Shown here: positions 62,439-64,000 of the stretch, one piece after another | Layout of the letters: the number at the start of each line of letters is the position of its first letter | How positions within the stretch are numbered: the stretch's first letter is position 1 | DNA from: Argyresthia goedartella | Lineage: Eukaryota > Arthropoda > Insecta > Lepidoptera > Argyresthiidae | DNA length: 64,000 nucleotides | Assembly: GCA_949825045.1 (NCBI GenBank) | Contig: OX463829.1 | Coordinates: 1,612,001 to 1,676,000, forward strand | Direction of reading: 5' to 3' | Made by a program: the position numbers and the translations under genes | Notes under the pieces: model-generated | Databases searched by the model: none | Told to the model about the DNA's origin: nothing | What the model saw: the letters and a program-made list of their open reading frames with translations, nothing else

Positions 62439-62935
62439 GCAAGTGTTTCGTGCATGTATCGTGATATTCTGATGATCTGATCGTGATCGTGATCAACGCT
62501 CTGAAGGCCTTCCTTCTACGAGCGTTCTAGAAGAAATCAGTACAGGACTTCGCGACATCTTCTTTTGAAATTTAATTGATTTCAGTACCCTTTCAAGAAC
62601 TTGCTTTCCTGTTCACAAGTGGATGTTGTTTTCCTTGGTTGTCAAATTCAAACTTCTTACTTCCTGTCGATATTTACATATGGCAACAAATATATTTACA
62701 TATTGCAACAAAAGTATTTTTGTTAAAGGTGCATCAAAATGTGTTGCTCCCATGTAGTTTCACAGAAGCGTATTGATTGCTATAGGTCAGTTTCAGTCCG
62801 AATATTAAAGTTAGGTTGTGTTAGGTCACAACTTTATGATACAATAATCCAGGGAGCGAGGCGGCCCCATGTATTTTAGTATAGAGTGTTAAATTTTGGT
62901 TAACATTTAATAGATTTAGGATGAAAATGTAATAC
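62439..62935 (+). other. XRCC1 intron 9, nothing recognised
   Basis: No further exon with BRCT2 similarity is seen between the exon 9 donor and the SINE. Confidence 0.45.
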
Positions 62936-62937
62936 CT

Positions 62938-63170
62938 TTGTGGCGCCTGCGGTTATGCTCTGCCTATCACGCGAGAGGTCCCGGGTTTGGTCCCCGGCTG
63001 GGAATAAAGAAAAAAAATCCGCAGGTCTTGGATGTTTATATGTGTGTGACGTCGCTGTTTCTGGTTCCCACGACACAGGGTATCCTGGTGTGGGACCAGA
63101 AGCTATTTAAGTGCCTGTACGTAAATGTTTATATTTATGTGTTAGATGTTACTATCTACTCAATTTGATA
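62938..63170 (+). mobile_element. tRNA-derived SINE (family 1), second copy
   Basis: It shares GGATGTTTATATGTGTGT, GTCGCTGTTTCT and the GGGACCAG-A-GC end with the copy at 11.8 kb. The B-box is GGGTTTGGTCCC, one change from the other copy. Confidence 0.78.
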
Positions 63171-64000
63171 AATAGTTAAACAGAAGCCTTTACATATATT
63201 GGGTGTTTTTTTTAGAGTCATACAAATATAAAATTGAAATGAAACCCGTAAAAATAAATTTCATTGTCATGGTACTTTGAGTAATAATGTATAAATACTA
63301 GAGACGCTAGCTCGAACAAAATATGTATGTGCGCGACCTTTAGACGAGAGCGGGCGTGTCAGTTGTCATAGATAAAAATCTTTGCGCTCAGATGCGACAT
63401 GCCGAAGACGTAAAGTCGCCTTTGCTCAAAAGTATATATATTTACATAGCATACTTTTGAGCGCAGGCGACCTATTATGTCTATTTGGGAATAAAATAAA
63501 AGAGGCTATGCGCATATCCAATATTTTAATGGATTCTTTTTTCGTTGGTTTTTTTATTGATGTTGTTAGTCAGTTTAATTAATAAATTGACAGTTCTTTA
63601 AATTTTCGTCAGATGATAATTATCATTAATTAATTGCGGTAGTAAAACATGAGCGGTATTTCTGCGCAAGGGTCTACCTGTCACTGCTATGAAATTTATC
63701 CTTATCATCTTGTGCTTGCTGGAAGAAATCTCTTGTTAGAGATAAGCTTGCCTTTGTAAATGTCTTTTCCATAAGTTTGTAATGCGAATTTTCATGTGCA
63801 ATAAAAATTTACAAAATATATAACGTGCATGACACGTTGGTATTCGGAAATGACACATCCGCATGTAAAAATCTTGTTACTTTGATTTTCAAAGAGAAAA
63901 CATGGCTGTCGCTTTGTTGATTTTTGTAATTCACAAAATAATATTGAAAATGCATATTTTACTGATAATACAGGGTAATTAATATGAAAAGTTATTCCTC
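63171..64000. other. intron sequence to the window edge
   Basis: It holds a 21-bp hairpin with two mismatches (63415-63435 with 63451-63471, arms containing GCTCAAAAGTAT). No coding exon is evident. Confidence 0.5.

Overview
The window is insect genomic DNA, probably from a moth or butterfly, joined at its left edge to about 2.2 kb of enterobacterial DNA. The bacterial part (1 to about 2210, minus strand) has the standard order pepA-holC-valS. holC is intact, valS runs off the left edge, and pepA is broken by several indels. This is either a chimeric or contaminated assembly edge or a decayed bacterial insertion; the sequence alone cannot decide. From about 2.2 to 9.5 kb there is AT-rich insect DNA with a degraded non-LTR retrotransposon, a Ty3/gypsy-like pol fragment, hairpins and a short MITE.

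The one host gene I can identify is XRCC1, the single-strand-break repair scaffold, on the plus strand. Nine exons (9999 to 62438) join without a frame break. They encode the N-terminal domain (exons 1-4), a charged linker with a likely nuclear localisation signal (exons 4-5), the first BRCT domain (exons 6-8) and a second linker carrying a 13-residue tandem repeat (exon 9). The second BRCT domain must lie beyond the right edge. About 2 kb of coding sequence is spread over more than 52 kb because introns 3, 5, 7 and 8 are full of transposons.

Intron 3 holds an antisense RTE-type fragment, a SINE, a restriction-like-endonuclease non-LTR element with a poly(A) tail, and a PHD-finger, Jockey-group element (called family B here). 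Intron 5 (27 kb) is a layered nest. One minus-strand CR1/Jockey-group retrotransposon (family A) is cut in its tail by a Tc1-like transposon. It is cut again inside its reverse transcriptase by a 22.4-kb insertion with 147-bp direct terminal repeats and a 7-bp target duplication. Inside that insertion lie a 4.2-kb intron-containing IS630/Tc1-type element, an intact mariner, a second IS630/Tc1-type element that itself contains another family A copy, an apparently complete two-ORF non-LTR element (family C), and a Transib (RAG1-related) element with about 300-bp inverted repeats and a perfect 5-bp duplication. Intron 7 holds a decayed non-LTR element. Intron 8 holds a second nest: family C interrupted by family A interrupted by family B, with a 1188-bp tandem duplication across the innermost junction.

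I see no evidence for a new multi-gene system. The most informative features are the reconstructable insertion history, including an empty site for one transposon in the same window, the Transib copy, the XRCC1 gene structure and the bacterial junction. Several transposon frames are broken by single bases in homopolymers, so some lesions may be sequencing errors.
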